Below are positions 1-7,803 of a stretch of DNA of 19,819 bases, piece after piece. Within the stretch, counting starts at the first letter, position 1; each line of letters begins with the position of its first letter. Source of the DNA: Spirochaetota bacterium (GTDB lineage Bacteria > Spirochaetota > Spirochaetia > Treponematales > Rectinemataceae). A program made the position numbers and the translations under genes. The notes under the pieces were generated by a model. It saw nothing but the letters and a program-made list of their open reading frames with translations, had not been told where the DNA came from and did not search any database. Where the stretch lies: positions 1 to 19,819 of the forward strand of contig JAJUJQ010000020.1 in NCBI GenBank assembly GCA_029265255.1, read 5' to 3'.

Positions 1-1
1 C

Positions 2-1018
2 TTCATCTATACTCGCGGGCGCAATCCCACCGCAGAAATCGTGGAAGCCAAGATCGCCGCCCTCGAGCATGGCGAAAAGGCCAAGCTCCTCGGCTCGGGC
101 GCCGCGGCGATCACCAATGCCGTCATGTCCTGCGTGGCGGCCGGCGACCATATCGTCTGCGTCCGCGATGCCTACAGCTGGGCCACCCGGCTCATCGGCA
201 CCTATCTGCCGCGCTTCGGGGTATCGAGCACCTTCGTCGATGGCAGCAATACCGACGCCGTGCTGGCGGCAATCCAGCCCAACACCAGGCTCATATATCT
301 GGAAAGCCCCACCTCCCTCACCTTCGGCCTGCAGGATGTCCCGGCAATTGTAGCCGAAGCAAAGGCGCGCGGCATCCGGACCATCATGGACAATTCCTGG
401 GCAACACCAATGTACTGCAATCCCCTGGACTGGGGCGTGGACCTGGTGGTGCACTCGGCGAGCAAGTACCTTGGCGGGCACTCAGACATCGTCGCCGGCG
501 TCATCGTCGGCAAAAAGGACGACATCGACCGCATTATCAAAACCGAATCGCTCCAGTTCGGCGCGGTGGCCGATCCGTTCATGGCCTGGCTCCTGTTGCG
601 CGGGCTCAGGACCCTGCAGGTGCGGCTCCCGGTGCACTTCGAACACGGGCTCGAGATAGCCCGCTGGCTGGAGCAGCGTCCCGAGGTGGAGGCGGTGTAC
701 CACCCCTTCCTGGCCTCGCACCCCCAGCACGAGCTGGCGCGCCGCCTCATGCGCGGCGGTGGCGGCCTCTTCTCTTTCAAGTTGAGGACAAAAGAGCTGC
801 GCGCCATCAAAGCCTTCTCCGATTCGCTTCGCGTTTTCAAGATGGCGGTCAGCTGGGGCGGGTACGAAAGCCTAGCCCTGCCGGTCGCCGCCGTCTACCC
901 CGAAGGCGCCGCGCCGGAAGACCGCATCGGCATGGTACGTCTCCACATCGGGCTGGAGTCACCGGACCTGCTCAAGGAAGACCTGGCGCGGGGCTTTGAG
1001 GCGATAAAAAAATACTGA
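2..1018 (+). CDS. PLP-dependent cystathionine beta-lyase / gamma-synthase family enzyme, 5' truncated by window edge
   Basis: This is the C-terminal 338 residues of a Cys/Met-metabolism PLP enzyme (fold type I), which makes or cleaves cystathionine-type thioethers in the cytoplasm. The open frame is intact from base 2, so the true start lies upstream; full-length relatives are about 380-400 residues and roughly 50 are missing. The first visible residues contain the family motif YTRGRNPT. The PLP Schiff-base lysine sits in SASKYLGGHSD (codon 464-466), and GSGAAAITNA forms the phosphate-binding turn. The C-terminal half contains SWGGYESLALP, which in my recollection favours cystathionine beta-lyase over gamma-synthase, and ends with the usual RLHIGLESPDLL segment. 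Methionine gamma-lyase or O-acetylhomoserine sulfhydrylase cannot be excluded. A GTG at 41 is internal and not the start. No terminator is visible before the next promoter. Confidence 0.9.
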   Translation, partial: FIYTRGRNPTAEIVEAKIAALEHGEKAKLLGSGAAAITNAVMSCVAAGDHIVCVRDAYSWATRLIGTYLPRFGVSSTFVDGSNTDAVLAAIQPNTRLIYLESPTSLTFGLQDVPAIVAEAKARGIRTIMDNSWATPMYCNPLDWGVDLVVHSASKYLGGHSDIVAGVIVGKKDDIDRIIKTESLQFGAVADPFMAWLLLRGLRTLQVRLPVHFEHGLEIARWLEQRPEVEAVYHPFLASHPQHELARRLMRGGGGLFSFKLRTKELRAIKAFSDSLRVFKMAVSWGGYESLALPVAAVYPEGAAPEDRIGMVRLHIGLESPDLLKEDLARGFEAIKKY

Positions 1019-1025
1019 TTCTGCA

Positions 1026-1056
1026 TTGACAGCGCGCATACCCCATGCAATGCTAT
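1026..1056 (+). promoter_or_regulatory. Predicted promoter of the ABC importer operon
   Basis: A perfect -35 hexamer TTGACA (1026-1031) is followed after 19 bp by TGCTAT (1051-1056). It lies in the short gap between the lyase gene and the binding-protein gene, 34 bp before the ATG. The 19-bp spacer is longer than ideal, so this is a moderate prediction. Confidence 0.4.
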
Positions 1057-1090
1057 GACGAAACGACCCATTTCATAAGGAGGTTATGGG

Positions 1091-2287
1091 ATGAAACGCA
1101 TTGCAGTGCTGTGCCTCGCCCTGGCAGTCCTGGCCACGGGAGCCTTCGCGCAGGCCAAGTTCCATGTGGGCATCATCACCGGCACCGTCTCGCAGTCGGA
1201 AGACGACCTGCGTGGCGCCGAGCGTATGATCCAGGAATATGGCGATGTCAAGAACGGGGGGATGATCCAGCATCTCACGTTCCCGAACAACTTCATGGCT
1301 GAGCAGGAAACCACAATCAGCCAGATCGTCAGCCTCGCGAATGACCCGCTCATGAAGGCCATCATCATGAACCAGGCGGTTCCTGGTGCCACTGAGGGAT
1401 TCCGCCGCGTCAAGGAAATGCGCCCTGACATTCTGCTCTTTGCCGCGGTCCCCTTCGAGGATCCACTGGTCATCAGCTCAATCGCCGACCTTGTCATGCG
1501 CAACGACTTCATCTCCGCCGGCTACCGCGTCGTATGGACCGCAAAGCAGCTCGGTGCGAAAACTTTCGTGCATATCTCCTTCCCGCGCCACATGTCGGTG
1601 GAGACACTTACCCGCCGCCGCATGATCATGGAAGCAGCGTGCAATGATCTGGGCCTCAAGTTTGTGTTCGAAACCGCGCCTGACCCGCTCAGCGATGTCG
1701 GCGTGGTCGGCGCCCAGCAGTTCATGCTCGAAAAAGTACCCGAATGGGTAAAGAAATATGGCAAGGATACCGCGTTCTACGCAACGAATGACGCGCATAC
1801 CGAGCCGCTCATCAAGCAGGTCCTGACCTATGGCGGCATCTTCGTCGAGGCCAGCCTGCCGTCACCGCTGCTTGGCTATCCTGGCGCACTCGGTGTGGAT
1901 CTCAGCAAGGAAAAAGGCAATTTCCCCGCCATCATGAAGAAGCTTGAGGAAGTCATCGTCGCCAAGGGTGGAGCGGGACGCCTCGGTACCTGGGCATACT
2001 CCTTCGGTTACAGCGCCACGGCAGGACTCGCTGAGCATGCCATCCGCTGCGTCAAAGGCGAATCCAAAGTGCTCAATATTAACGACATCTTCAACGCGTT
2101 TGCGAAATTCACACCCGGCGCCAAGTGGGGCGGCGCGTGGTACACCGACGCGAGCACCGGCCAGCGAGTCAAAAACTTCCTCCTCCTGCTCCAGGACACC
2201 TATGTGTTCGGCAAAGGCTTCATGAAAGCCGCGGAGCTGGATGTGCCGGAAAAATACTTCAAGATTTCGTCGGGCCTGAAGAAATAA
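1091..2287 (+). CDS. DUF3798-like periplasmic substrate-binding protein of an ABC importer
   Basis: A 398-residue exported protein. The N-terminus is a classical signal peptide (MKR, then a hydrophobic stretch, then ATGAFA) with predicted signal peptidase I cleavage after residue 20. There is no lipobox cysteine, so a soluble periplasmic protein is expected. The mature part starts with FHVGIITGTVSQ, the beta-strand/turn opening of type I periplasmic-binding folds, and overall it resembles the DUF3798 family as I remember it, which is related to BMP-type lipoproteins. The start is set by an excellent Shine-Dalgarno AAGGAGGT (1077-1084) six bases before the ATG. It is the first gene of the operon and is followed by a double ATPase and two permeases, so it should capture the substrate. 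The ligand is unknown; nucleosides or sugars are the usual cargo of this transporter class. Confidence 0.8.
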   Translation: MKRIAVLCLALAVLATGAFAQAKFHVGIITGTVSQSEDDLRGAERMIQEYGDVKNGGMIQHLTFPNNFMAEQETTISQIVSLANDPLMKAIIMNQAVPGATEGFRRVKEMRPDILLFAAVPFEDPLVISSIADLVMRNDFISAGYRVVWTAKQLGAKTFVHISFPRHMSVETLTRRRMIMEAACNDLGLKFVFETAPDPLSDVGVVGAQQFMLEKVPEWVKKYGKDTAFYATNDAHTEPLIKQVLTYGGIFVEASLPSPLLGYPGALGVDLSKEKGNFPAIMKKLEEVIVAKGGAGRLGTWAYSFGYSATAGLAEHAIRCVKGESKVLNINDIFNAFAKFTPGAKWGGAWYTDASTGQRVKNFLLLLQDTYVFGKGFMKAAELDVPEKYFKISSGLKK

Positions 2288-2314
2288 CGTTCTACCGTCC
2301 TTTTCGTACGCTCG

Positions 2315-2352
2315 GGTGCCGGCGGCTGCGCCATGCGGTTGCCGGCACCTTT
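2315..2352 (+). terminator. Intercistronic hairpin between binding protein and ATPase
   Basis: A perfect 9-bp inverted repeat, GGTGCCGGC (2315-2323) and GCCGGCACC (2341-2349), with a 17-base loop and only three T after it (TTTCT). It is GC-rich and sits in the only sizeable gap of the operon (2288-2391). The short T run suggests partial termination or 3'-end protection of the binding-protein message rather than a full stop. Confidence 0.6.
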
Positions 2353-2391
2353 CTGTGAAAGGATATACATACCCGCCAGAAGGAAATTGCA

Positions 2392-3999
2392 ATGGGAAAC
2401 AGCGAAGTGCTCCTGTCGTTCAGGAACATCGGCAAGGAATACGATGGTACGCGCGTGTTGAGCGACGTATCCTTCGATGTCCACAAGGGCGAAATAATCG
2501 GCCTTGTCGGAGAAAATGGAGCAGGCAAAACAACACTCATGAGAATCCTGTTCGGCATGACCGTGATTGCAGAAACAGGCGGCTATGAAGGAGAAGTAGT
2601 GCTGGAAGGCCAGTCTGTCTCCTTCAAATCGCCATTTGATGCGCTGGCGGCCGGCATCGGCATGGTGCACCAGGAATTCAGCCTCATACCTGGGTTTACC
2701 TCTATGGAGAACATTCTTCTCAATCGAGAATCGCTCAAGACGACCGCGTTGGTCGATTTTTTCGGCTCCCGCATGTCGGTGCTGGACGAAGCCTTGATGG
2801 AACAGCGCGCGACCAGAGCCGTCAAGAAGCTCGGCGTCAATCTCGACCTGCGCATGGTGATCAAGGAAATGCCTGTCGGCCACAAGCAGTTCACGGAAAT
2901 CGCGCGAGAAATCGACCGCGAAAACATCAAGCTTCTGGTTCTGGACGAACCAACAGCGGTTCTTACCGAATCGGAAGCCCAGACCCTGCTGCAGGCCCTC
3001 AAGAACCTCGCCGCCCAGGGCATTTCGATCATCTTCATTTCGCACCGCCTGCAGGAAGTGCTCGAAATCGCCGACAGCATCGTGGTGCTTCGCGATGGAA
3101 GAGTCGTGAAACAGACGCCAAATCAGGGCATCACCCTGAAGGAAATCGCATCTCTCATGGTGGGCCGCTCGCTGGAGTTCCAGGCTGCGCGCACACCCCG
3201 CAGCTTTGCAGGAGCTCCCAGTATCCTTGAAGTGAAGCATCTGTGGGTGGACATGCCGGGCGAGACCGTCAAGGACGTCTGCTTTTCGGTCGCGCAGGGT
3301 GAAATTTTCGGGATTGGCGGGCTGGCCGGCCAGGGTAAACTCGGCATCCCCAATGGCATCATGGGGCTCTTTGCTGCGGGTGGAGAGGTGCTCTTCAAGG
3401 GAGAGCGACTCCCCTTCATGAAGCCTGCGGAAATACTCAAGCGGGGCATCGCCTTCGTATCCGAAGACCGCCGCGGCGTAGGCCTGCTGCTCGATGAGGG
3501 CATCGACTGGAACATTGGTTTTTCAGCTTTGCAGATCAAGGAAAAGGCAATCAGACCCTTCCTCGGCGGCCTTTTCAAGTGGCGCAGCGATCGCCAGCTG
3601 GACGAGATTGCCCGGGAGTACATCAGGGCGCTTGATATCAAATGCACCTCCCCGCGTCAGAGAACCATTACCCTTTCGGGCGGCAACCAGCAGAAGGTCT
3701 GCCTTGCCAAGGCATTCGCCCTCGACCCGGAGCTGCTGTTCGTCTCGGAGCCGACACGCGGTATCGATGTAGGCGCCAAGAAACTCGTGCTGGACACGCT
3801 GGTGCGCCGCAATCAGGAGAATGGCACCACCATCGTCATGATTTCTTCTGAACTCAATGAGCTGCGCATGATCTGCGATCGCATTGCAATTGTGGATGAG
3901 GGGCGCATTGCAGGCATTCTGCCAGCCGATGCACCTATTGAGGAGTTCGGCCTGCTCATGGCCGGTCTCGGAGCTGCAGACAGGAAGGAGAGCGCATAA
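2392..3999 (+). CDS. ABC transporter double ATP-binding protein (RbsA/MglA/NupO type) with one degenerate site
   Basis: A 535-residue cytoplasmic ATPase with two fused nucleotide-binding domains, the normal length for sugar/nucleoside importers. Domain 1 has Walker A GENGAGKT (40-47), Q-loop Q94, Walker B LLVLDEPT (181-188) and switch H218, but its signature is degenerate (PVGHKQ, 161-166, instead of LSGGQ). Domain 2 has a normal signature LSGGNQQ (428-434), but its Walker A is GLAGQGKL (310-317, Ser/Thr lost) and its Walker B is LLFVSEPT (448-455, Asp replaced by Ser452). Thus one composite site is intact and the other is altered in all three elements. The start is supported by AGAAGGA (2378-2384), seven bases before the ATG. 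The stop overlaps the next start (TAATG), implying coupled translation with the permease. Confidence 0.93.
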   Translation: MGNSEVLLSFRNIGKEYDGTRVLSDVSFDVHKGEIIGLVGENGAGKTTLMRILFGMTVIAETGGYEGEVVLEGQSVSFKSPFDALAAGIGMVHQEFSLIPGFTSMENILLNRESLKTTALVDFFGSRMSVLDEALMEQRATRAVKKLGVNLDLRMVIKEMPVGHKQFTEIAREIDRENIKLLVLDEPTAVLTESEAQTLLQALKNLAAQGISIIFISHRLQEVLEIADSIVVLRDGRVVKQTPNQGITLKEIASLMVGRSLEFQAARTPRSFAGAPSILEVKHLWVDMPGETVKDVCFSVAQGEIFGIGGLAGQGKLGIPNGIMGLFAAGGEVLFKGERLPFMKPAEILKRGIAFVSEDRRGVGLLLDEGIDWNIGFSALQIKEKAIRPFLGGLFKWRSDRQLDEIAREYIRALDIKCTSPRQRTITLSGGNQQKVCLAKAFALDPELLFVSEPTRGIDVGAKKLVLDTLVRRNQENGTTIVMISSELNELRMICDRIAIVDEGRIAGILPADAPIEEFGLLMAGLGAADRKESA

Positions 4000-5042
4000 T
4001 GAACAGGATACTCGAGGCACTGCGCAACTTTGGGCTGCCGCGCATTATCATCGCGGTATTCCTTCTGGCGCTCTATATCATATCGCCTTTTGTGGGCGTC
4101 AATTTCTCGATGGCCATTCAGAACACCATCACCCGGTTCGCCATGAACGGGATCATGGTGCTGGCGATGGTCCCCATGGTCCAGTCGGGCTGCGGCCTCA
4201 ATTTCGGTCTTCCTCTGGGCGTAATCGCGGGTCTGCTGGGTGCGACCATGAGCATCGAGTTTGGTTTCAATGGACTGGTGGGATTTCTCATGGCCACGGT
4301 CATTTCGCTCGTGTTTGGAGCGGTGTTCGGCTTCGGATATGGCAAGCTGCTCAACCGCGTCAAGGGCAATGAAATGATGATCGCCACCTATGTGGGTTTT
4401 TCTTCAGTCATGCTCATGTCGATAGGCTGGCTCGTGTTACCGTATAAGAGCCCGACCATGATCTGGGGCTATGGCGGCGAGGGACTGCGCACCACTATCT
4501 CGCTGGAAGCATTCTGGGCAAAGATTCTGGATAACTTTCTTGCAGTGAAGATTACCGGCGACCTTTCGCTGCCTGTGGGCACCATCCTGGTATTCCTTCT
4601 GGCATGCCTGCTGGTCTGGCTCTTCTTCCACATGAAGACAGGCACCGCAATGACTGCAGTAGGCTCGAATCCCGTCTATGCGCGCGCAAGCGGCGTCAGC
4701 GTAGACCGCATGCGGCTCATCAGCGTGATCCTTTCCACCATGCTGGGAGCGTTCGGCATCCTCGTGTATCAGCAGTCCTTCGGCTTCATACAGCTCTATG
4801 ACGGACCCTTCTCGATGGCCTTCCCTGCGGTTGCGGCCATCCTCATCGGAGGCGCCAGCGTCCACAAGGCAACCATCACCAACGTAATCGTGGGAACCTT
4901 CCTGTTCCAGGGGATTCTGACCATGACACCGACGGTCATCAACTCGCTCATCAAGGCAGACATGTCGGAGGTCATCAGAATGATCATTTCAAATGGCATG
5001 ATCCTGTATGCACTGACCAGAAAGATGAGGGTAACGCGATGA
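3999..5042 (+). CDS. ABC importer permease 1 (BPD_transp_2 type)
   Basis: A 347-residue polytopic inner-membrane protein with many hydrophobic segments (for example residues 15-30, 50-62, 94-114, 193-211, 240-258, 275-288 and 293-308). It matches the RbsC/MglC/NupP-type permease family by the cytoplasmic coupling region AVGSNPVYARASGVSVDRMR (220-239) followed by ILIGGASV (281-288). QSGCGLNFGLPLG (62-74) recurs in variant form in the second permease. The start overlaps the ATPase stop by one base and the end overlaps the next gene by four, so it is translated as part of the operon. It should pair with permease 2 to form the translocation pore. The substrate cannot be read from the sequence. 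Confidence 0.88.
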   Translation: MNRILEALRNFGLPRIIIAVFLLALYIISPFVGVNFSMAIQNTITRFAMNGIMVLAMVPMVQSGCGLNFGLPLGVIAGLLGATMSIEFGFNGLVGFLMATVISLVFGAVFGFGYGKLLNRVKGNEMMIATYVGFSSVMLMSIGWLVLPYKSPTMIWGYGGEGLRTTISLEAFWAKILDNFLAVKITGDLSLPVGTILVFLLACLLVWLFFHMKTGTAMTAVGSNPVYARASGVSVDRMRLISVILSTMLGAFGILVYQQSFGFIQLYDGPFSMAFPAVAAILIGGASVHKATITNVIVGTFLFQGILTMTPTVINSLIKADMSEVIRMIISNGMILYALTRKMRVTR

Positions 5043-6172
5043 AAGGAAAACTCAGGCTTTTCTTCATAGATAATGCAGTGGTCATCGTGTTCGTGGTACT
5101 CATCGCCGCTGCCATCCCGGTATCGAAAATGCCGGCCCAGTTCCTGGTGCAGGAAATTCTCATGCGCCTGGGGCGCAATTCCTTCCTCGTGCTGAGCCTG
5201 CTGCTGCCGATCATGGCGGGCATGGGGCTCAATTTCGGCATGACCCTTGGTGCAATGGCCGGCCAGATCGGGCTGATCTTTGCCGTAGACTGGAACATCG
5301 TGGGCATACCTGGCATTGTGCTCGCCGCGATCATTGCCACGCCGATTGCGATTTTCCTGGGCTATCTCTGTGGCACCGTGCTCAATCGCGCCAAAGGTCG
5401 GGAAATGGTCACCGGCTATATCCTTGCCTTTTTCATGAATGGCCTGTACCAGCTCATCGTGCTGTATGCGATGGGCACCATCATCCCCATCCACAACCCT
5501 GAACTGCTCCTGTCGCGCGGCTACGGCATCCGCAATGTCGTCAACCTCATTACCATGCGCCAGTCGATCGACATGATCATCCCTCTCAAGATAGGAGGCA
5601 TCAGGATTCCAGTTGCCACCTACATTCTGGTTGCCCTCATGTGCGTGTTCATCGTCTGGTTCCGCAAGACCAAGCTGGGACACGACATGCGCGCAGTCGG
5701 GCAGGACCGCGAAGTATCGCTGGCAGCAGGAATACCCGTGGAACGCACGCGGATTGTGGCGATCATCATATCCACCCTGCTCGCTTGCTATGGCCAGATT
5801 ATCTTCCTGCAGAACCTGGGAACGCTGAACACCTACAACTCGCACGAACAGGCGGGAACCTTCAGCATCGCGGCGCTGCTCATCGGTGGCGCATCGGTAG
5901 CGCGGGCGTCCATCCCCAATGTGTTCATCGGCGTGACGCTCTTCCATCTGCTGTTCATCGTATCGCCCAACGCAGGCAAGAACCTGATTGGCTCAGCACA
6001 GCTTGGCGAATTCTTCCGCCAGTTTGTGAGTTATGGAGTCATTGCGCTCTCGCTGGTGCTCTTTGCCTGGAAACGTCAGGCTGATGAGGAAGCGGCACGC
6101 GCCCACCTGCGCGTCGACGCGGAGGAAGCTGCATCCAGGGATGCTACTGAAGAGAAAGGAGCCGGAGCATGA
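5039..6172 (+). CDS. ABC importer permease 2 (BPD_transp_2 type)
   Basis: A 377-residue polytopic membrane protein and paralogue of permease 1. It carries GMGLNFGMTLG (61-71), the coupling segment AVGQDREVSLAAGIPVERTR (219-238) and LLIGGASVARAS (280-291). The order ATPase, permease, permease after a binding protein follows the BMP/Nup-type layout, in which two different permeases form a heterodimer. A hydrophilic, Ala/Glu-rich tail of about 30 residues (346-377) extends past the last membrane segment and is absent from permease 1. The ATG lies inside the previous stop (ATGA), and this gene's own stop overlaps the next start in the same way, so translation is coupled on both sides. Confidence 0.88.
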   Translation: MKGKLRLFFIDNAVVIVFVVLIAAAIPVSKMPAQFLVQEILMRLGRNSFLVLSLLLPIMAGMGLNFGMTLGAMAGQIGLIFAVDWNIVGIPGIVLAAIIATPIAIFLGYLCGTVLNRAKGREMVTGYILAFFMNGLYQLIVLYAMGTIIPIHNPELLLSRGYGIRNVVNLITMRQSIDMIIPLKIGGIRIPVATYILVALMCVFIVWFRKTKLGHDMRAVGQDREVSLAAGIPVERTRIVAIIISTLLACYGQIIFLQNLGTLNTYNSHEQAGTFSIAALLIGGASVARASIPNVFIGVTLFHLLFIVSPNAGKNLIGSAQLGEFFRQFVSYGVIALSLVLFAWKRQADEEAARAHLRVDAEEAASRDATEEKGAGA

Positions 6173-6636
6173 CCACACGATCGCTTGTTGCGCGTACCCT
6201 GCTGGTGGCTGCACTGGTGCTGCTTGCCGTCGCTATGTATTTCATTGGCAAGGGACATACGCTATATCTCGATACCCATCCAGTGACCTATGAAGGCACA
6301 AAATACCCCGCGCCGCTCCAAGTGACGGTACGCGTGGATAACCTGAAACCGGAGGATTTGATCGACAACGACCGGGTCGCGGTGTCCGTGATGGGCCAGC
6401 GGCATCGCCTTACGATTGACAAAGGCGACGGAAGCGCGCCCATAATCAGACAATTCTCGATCCCACTTTCCATGAACGAAGCGGTGGTTTCGGTGACGGC
6501 CGCACTTGCAGGCCTTCCCGATACGGAGCTGATAAAAAGCCCGGAAGCTGCGGTAGAGGAGGATTTCGGTTCCACAGGTCAATTCTTCATGATGCAGGAT
6601 ACCCCTTCCGACGCGGCGTCTTCCAAAGACAAATAG
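6169..6636 (+). CDS. Small single-pass membrane-anchored protein encoded in the ABC operon
   Basis: A 155-residue protein with one N-terminal hydrophobic helix (about residues 7-26, after MTTRSLVAR). The rest is soluble and likely extracytoplasmic, with beta-type segments (LQVTVRVDNLKPEDLIDNDR, then VAVSVMGQRHRLTIDK) and a polar, acidic tail ending SSKDK. There is no lipobox and no clear cleavage site, so I favour a membrane anchor over secretion. Its ATG overlaps the permease 2 stop (ATGA), which ties its synthesis to the transporter. I do not recognise it with confidence; it may match a family catalogued as DUF6672, from memory and unverified. A role as an accessory subunit or periplasmic stabiliser of the importer is inferred from position alone. 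Confidence 0.75.
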   Translation: MTTRSLVARTLLVAALVLLAVAMYFIGKGHTLYLDTHPVTYEGTKYPAPLQVTVRVDNLKPEDLIDNDRVAVSVMGQRHRLTIDKGDGSAPIIRQFSIPLSMNEAVVSVTAALAGLPDTELIKSPEAAVEEDFGSTGQFFMMQDTPSDAASSKDK

Positions 6637-6684
6637 CCCGGATGTACACTGGAGGCATCGCGTGTTTGTTCTGGGAGGCAGACA

Positions 6685-7803
6685 ATGTCGGTGGGTAGTG
6701 CGGTAGAAGTGCAGACTCAGCCCAAGCCGCTCGTCATGCAGGAAGCCGAATTCATCGAAATCCCCATGCCGGACGACCTGCATGTGCATCTGCGGCAGGG
6801 CCGGATGCTGGTGCATGCGGTGCGGGCACAGGCGGGCCAGGCAGGCCGCGTGCTCGTGATGCCCAACACCTTGCCGCCAGTCTCAAGCCTTGAGGGTCTT
6901 GCTGCCTACCGGGATGAAGTAGACCGCGCCCTTGCAAGCCTGCTACCGGAACTGCGCTGTGAGCCTCTCTACACCTTCAAGATTCTGCCGGGTATGCGCG
7001 CGGATGAGGTACTTGCCCTCGCCCGGGCTGGCGTGGTGGCCGGCAAGTACTACCCCGCCGGTGCCACCACCAATGCCGCCGACGGCCCGCGCTCCATCGA
7101 TGAGGTTGCCGAGGTGCTGGAAGCCATGCAGGAAGCGGGGCTCGTGCTCAGCATCCACGGCGAGGATCCCGATGCTCCAGTGTTCGAACGCGAGCGGGCC
7201 TTTCTGCCACAGGTCGAACAGCTGCTGGTGCGCTATCCCCGCCTTCGCGTGGTGCTGGAACACCTCTCCGATGCCGCGAGCGTGGACTTCGTGCTACAGG
7301 GCCCCGAGCGGTTGGGAGCTACCATTACCGCCCATCACCTCCTCTTCACCCTCGAGGATATGATGGGCAGCGCCTTCAATCCGCACTTGTACTGCAAGCC
7401 GGTCCTCAAGACGGCACGCGACCGGGAGGCGTTACGCCAGGTGGTGCTCTCCGGTTCACCGAAATTCTTTTTCGGCAGCGACTCGGCGCCGCATCCCAGG
7501 GCGAAGAAGGAATGCGCCGCTGCGGCTTCGGGCGTGTTTGCCGCCCCGACCGCCGTGCCGGCGCTTGTCGAGCTCTTTGAAGCGCTGGGAGGGCCGGCGA
7601 GCCTTGCGCCGGGTTCGGCATTCCTCCGTTTTCTGGCAGGAAATGGGGCTGCCTTCTACGGCATTCCCGCGCCCTACCGCACGCTCACCCTGGTCCGCAG
7701 GCCATGGGTGGTGCCGGCAGAGATCGGGGACGTCGTGCCGATGCTCGCTGGGCACACGCTCGCCTGGCAGCCTGTCAGAGGTACACGATACGCGAATGCG
7801 TGA
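6685..7803 (+). CDS. pyrC: Dihydroorotase, class II (PyrC type)
   Basis: A 372-residue zinc enzyme that interconverts carbamoyl-aspartate and dihydroorotate in de novo pyrimidine synthesis. All PyrC landmarks are present: metal ligands H33 and H35 in DDLHVHLRQG, the carboxylated lysine K121 in GKYYPAGATTN, H158 in SIHGED, H193 in LEHLSD, the TAHHLL segment (214-220), and catalytic D266 in GSDSAPHPRAKKEC. About 20 N-terminal residues precede the usual start of the family; the chosen ATG is backed by GGGAGG (6673-6678), six bases upstream. It follows the transporter operon by 48 bp without a visible terminator, so it may be co-transcribed. Its 3' end overlaps that of the convergent peptidase gene by 29 bp. 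Confidence 0.95.
   Translation: MSVGSAVEVQTQPKPLVMQEAEFIEIPMPDDLHVHLRQGRMLVHAVRAQAGQAGRVLVMPNTLPPVSSLEGLAAYRDEVDRALASLLPELRCEPLYTFKILPGMRADEVLALARAGVVAGKYYPAGATTNAADGPRSIDEVAEVLEAMQEAGLVLSIHGEDPDAPVFERERAFLPQVEQLLVRYPRLRVVLEHLSDAASVDFVLQGPERLGATITAHHLLFTLEDMMGSAFNPHLYCKPVLKTARDREALRQVVLSGSPKFFFGSDSAPHPRAKKECAAAASGVFAAPTAVPALVELFEALGGPASLAPGSAFLRFLAGNGAAFYGIPAPYRTLTLVRRPWVVPAEIGDVVPMLAGHTLAWQPVRGTRYANA

Noticed and set aside
1019..1090. Riboswitch or leader RNA before the ABC operon
   Set aside because: Only about 30 bases remain after the promoter; no room for an aptamer.
4796..5947. Long minus-strand ORF across the permeases (383 codons), and similar ones at 2200-3240, 10842-11873 and 13282-14442
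   Set aside because: Antisense shadows of well-supported genes in GC-rich DNA; the translations are low-complexity, without family motifs or ribosome sites.
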